A stretch of 6,582 bases of DNA, from assembly GCA_029821235.1 (NCBI GenBank), contig JALGTT010000070.1, positions 1 through 6,582 on the forward strand. The letters run 5' to 3'. Position 1 is the first letter of the stretch. Each line of letters opens with the position of its first letter. Source of the stretch: Candidatus Hebobacteria bacterium. GTDB taxonomy: Bacteria; Armatimonadota; Hebobacteria; Hebobacterales; Hebobacteraceae. The notes beneath the pieces are model-generated. The model saw only the letters and a program-made list of their open reading frames with translations. It was not told the origin of the DNA and ran no database searches. Below, piece after piece: positions 6,172-6,582 of the stretch. The position numbers and the translations under genes were made by a program.

Positions 6172-6582
6172 CTAGGTCGCCGACTTCTGCTTGGAGCGCT
6201 TCTTCAGCAGTGATTCCTCCAGTCGTTGGGCGCGTCGCTTCGCCAGTTCATCATCGGGAAACCGCCGGATGATGTCCTTCCACTCCCTCAGCGCCTCCTC
6301 CGCCAGCCCGGCCTTCTCCAGCGCGCTGGGCAACATGTGGAGGTGGGGGATGGGGGCGTCCAGGTCCCTGGCCGCCCGGAACTGTTCGGCCGCCTTCAGG
6401 TACTTCCTCCGGGCGAAGTAGAACATGCCGAACTCATGGTGTGCCTTCCAACTCTTCGGGTTGGCCGCAATGCAGTTCTCGTAGGCCGCGATCGCCTCGG
6501 CGTCCCGGCCATAGCTCCACAGCATCCAGGCGAGGGAAGTCCCAGCCTCCACGAAGTGCGGATCCACCTCCACCGTCTGGCG
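6172..6582 (-). CDS. TPR-repeat protein, C-terminal fragment (5' end beyond the window)
   Basis: The visible 136 residues contain about three tetratricopeptide repeats: residues 10-44 (core SLAWMLWSYGRDAEAIAAYE, ending NPKS), 45-78 (WKAHHEFGMFYFARRKYLKAAEQFRAARDLDAPI read as one repeat, with the Y/F-A-G/A-F pattern of TPR helices) and 79-111 (ALEKAGLAEEALREW). The VEVDP just before the first unit looks like the end of an earlier repeat. The GTG at 6571-6573 falls inside this repeat, so it is probably not the real start; the frame stays open to the right edge. A basic, Lys/Arg-rich tail (about 116-133) ends the protein. No catalytic motif is visible. TPR arrays act as protein-protein interaction scaffolds, and the partner is not indicated. 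The stop lies 25 bp before lpdA, so the two are likely co-transcribed, but I infer no shared function from that alone. Confidence 0.88.
   Translation of the reverse strand, partial: RQTVEVDPHFVEAGTSLAWMLWSYGRDAEAIAAYENCIAANPKSWKAHHEFGMFYFARRKYLKAAEQFRAARDLDAPIPHLHMLPSALEKAGLAEEALREWKDIIRRFPDDELAKRRAQRLEESLLKKRSKQKSAT

Larger units (their letters stand above)
1..6582 (-). other. Probable polycistronic operon of seven co-directional genes
   Basis: All genes run in the same direction with intergenic distances of 25, 13, 14 and 11 bp and then two 4-bp overlaps. No promoter-sized gap and no GC-rich hairpin followed by a T-run was found on the coding strand between any two genes. I therefore infer a single transcript or strongly coupled set, with the promoter to the right of the window and the end to the left. 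Internal promoters inside coding sequence cannot be excluded by eye. Confidence 0.65.

Noticed and set aside
1..6582. A novel defence, mobile or CRISPR-like system
   Set aside because: I looked for direct repeats with spacers, inverted terminal repeats, transposase, integrase, nuclease or toxin-antitoxin motifs on both strands and found none; every gene belongs to a known core family or is a plain TPR protein.

Overview
This is an ordinary, gene-dense stretch of bacterial chromosome, rich in G+C (roughly two thirds by eye). All seven genes lie on the minus strand, so they are read from the right edge of the window to the left. In transcription order they are: the C-terminal part of a TPR-repeat protein (cut by the right edge); lpdA, dihydrolipoyl dehydrogenase; an Lrp/AsnC-family regulator; a class I/II aminotransferase resembling the Bacillus subtilis alanine transaminase YugH/AlaT; ispH; a PDZ/radical-SAM-like DUF512 protein of unknown function; and der (engA), cut by the left edge before its KH-like domain.

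The gaps between genes are 25, 13, 14 and 11 bp, followed by two 4-bp overlaps (TTGA and ATGA). No stretch is long enough for a conventional promoter or terminator, and I saw none. The layout looks like one operon or a run of translationally coupled genes whose promoter lies beyond the right edge. Half of the visible start codons are not ATG (GTG for lpdA and ispH, probably TTG for the DUF512 gene), which fits a high-G+C genome. The large plus-strand open frames are antisense shadows of these genes.

Functionally, the right half sits around pyruvate: Lpd is the E3 subunit of 2-oxoacid dehydrogenases, and the regulator/aminotransferase pair resembles the AlaR/AlaT pair of B. subtilis. The left half combines isoprenoid precursor synthesis (IspH, MEP pathway, [4Fe-4S]), an uncharacterised probable Fe-S protein (DUF512) and ribosome assembly (Der). 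The DUF512-der adjacency and the Lrp-aminotransferase pair recall Firmicutes and other Terrabacteria-type genomes with a high-G+C variant; this placement is an inference from gene order and remembered family resemblance, and no species can be named.

No mobile element, CRISPR array, RNA gene, phage gene or defence system is visible. The points most worth a second look are the DUF512 protein tightly coupled to der and ispH, and deviations from consensus in both G4 guanine-recognition motifs of Der.
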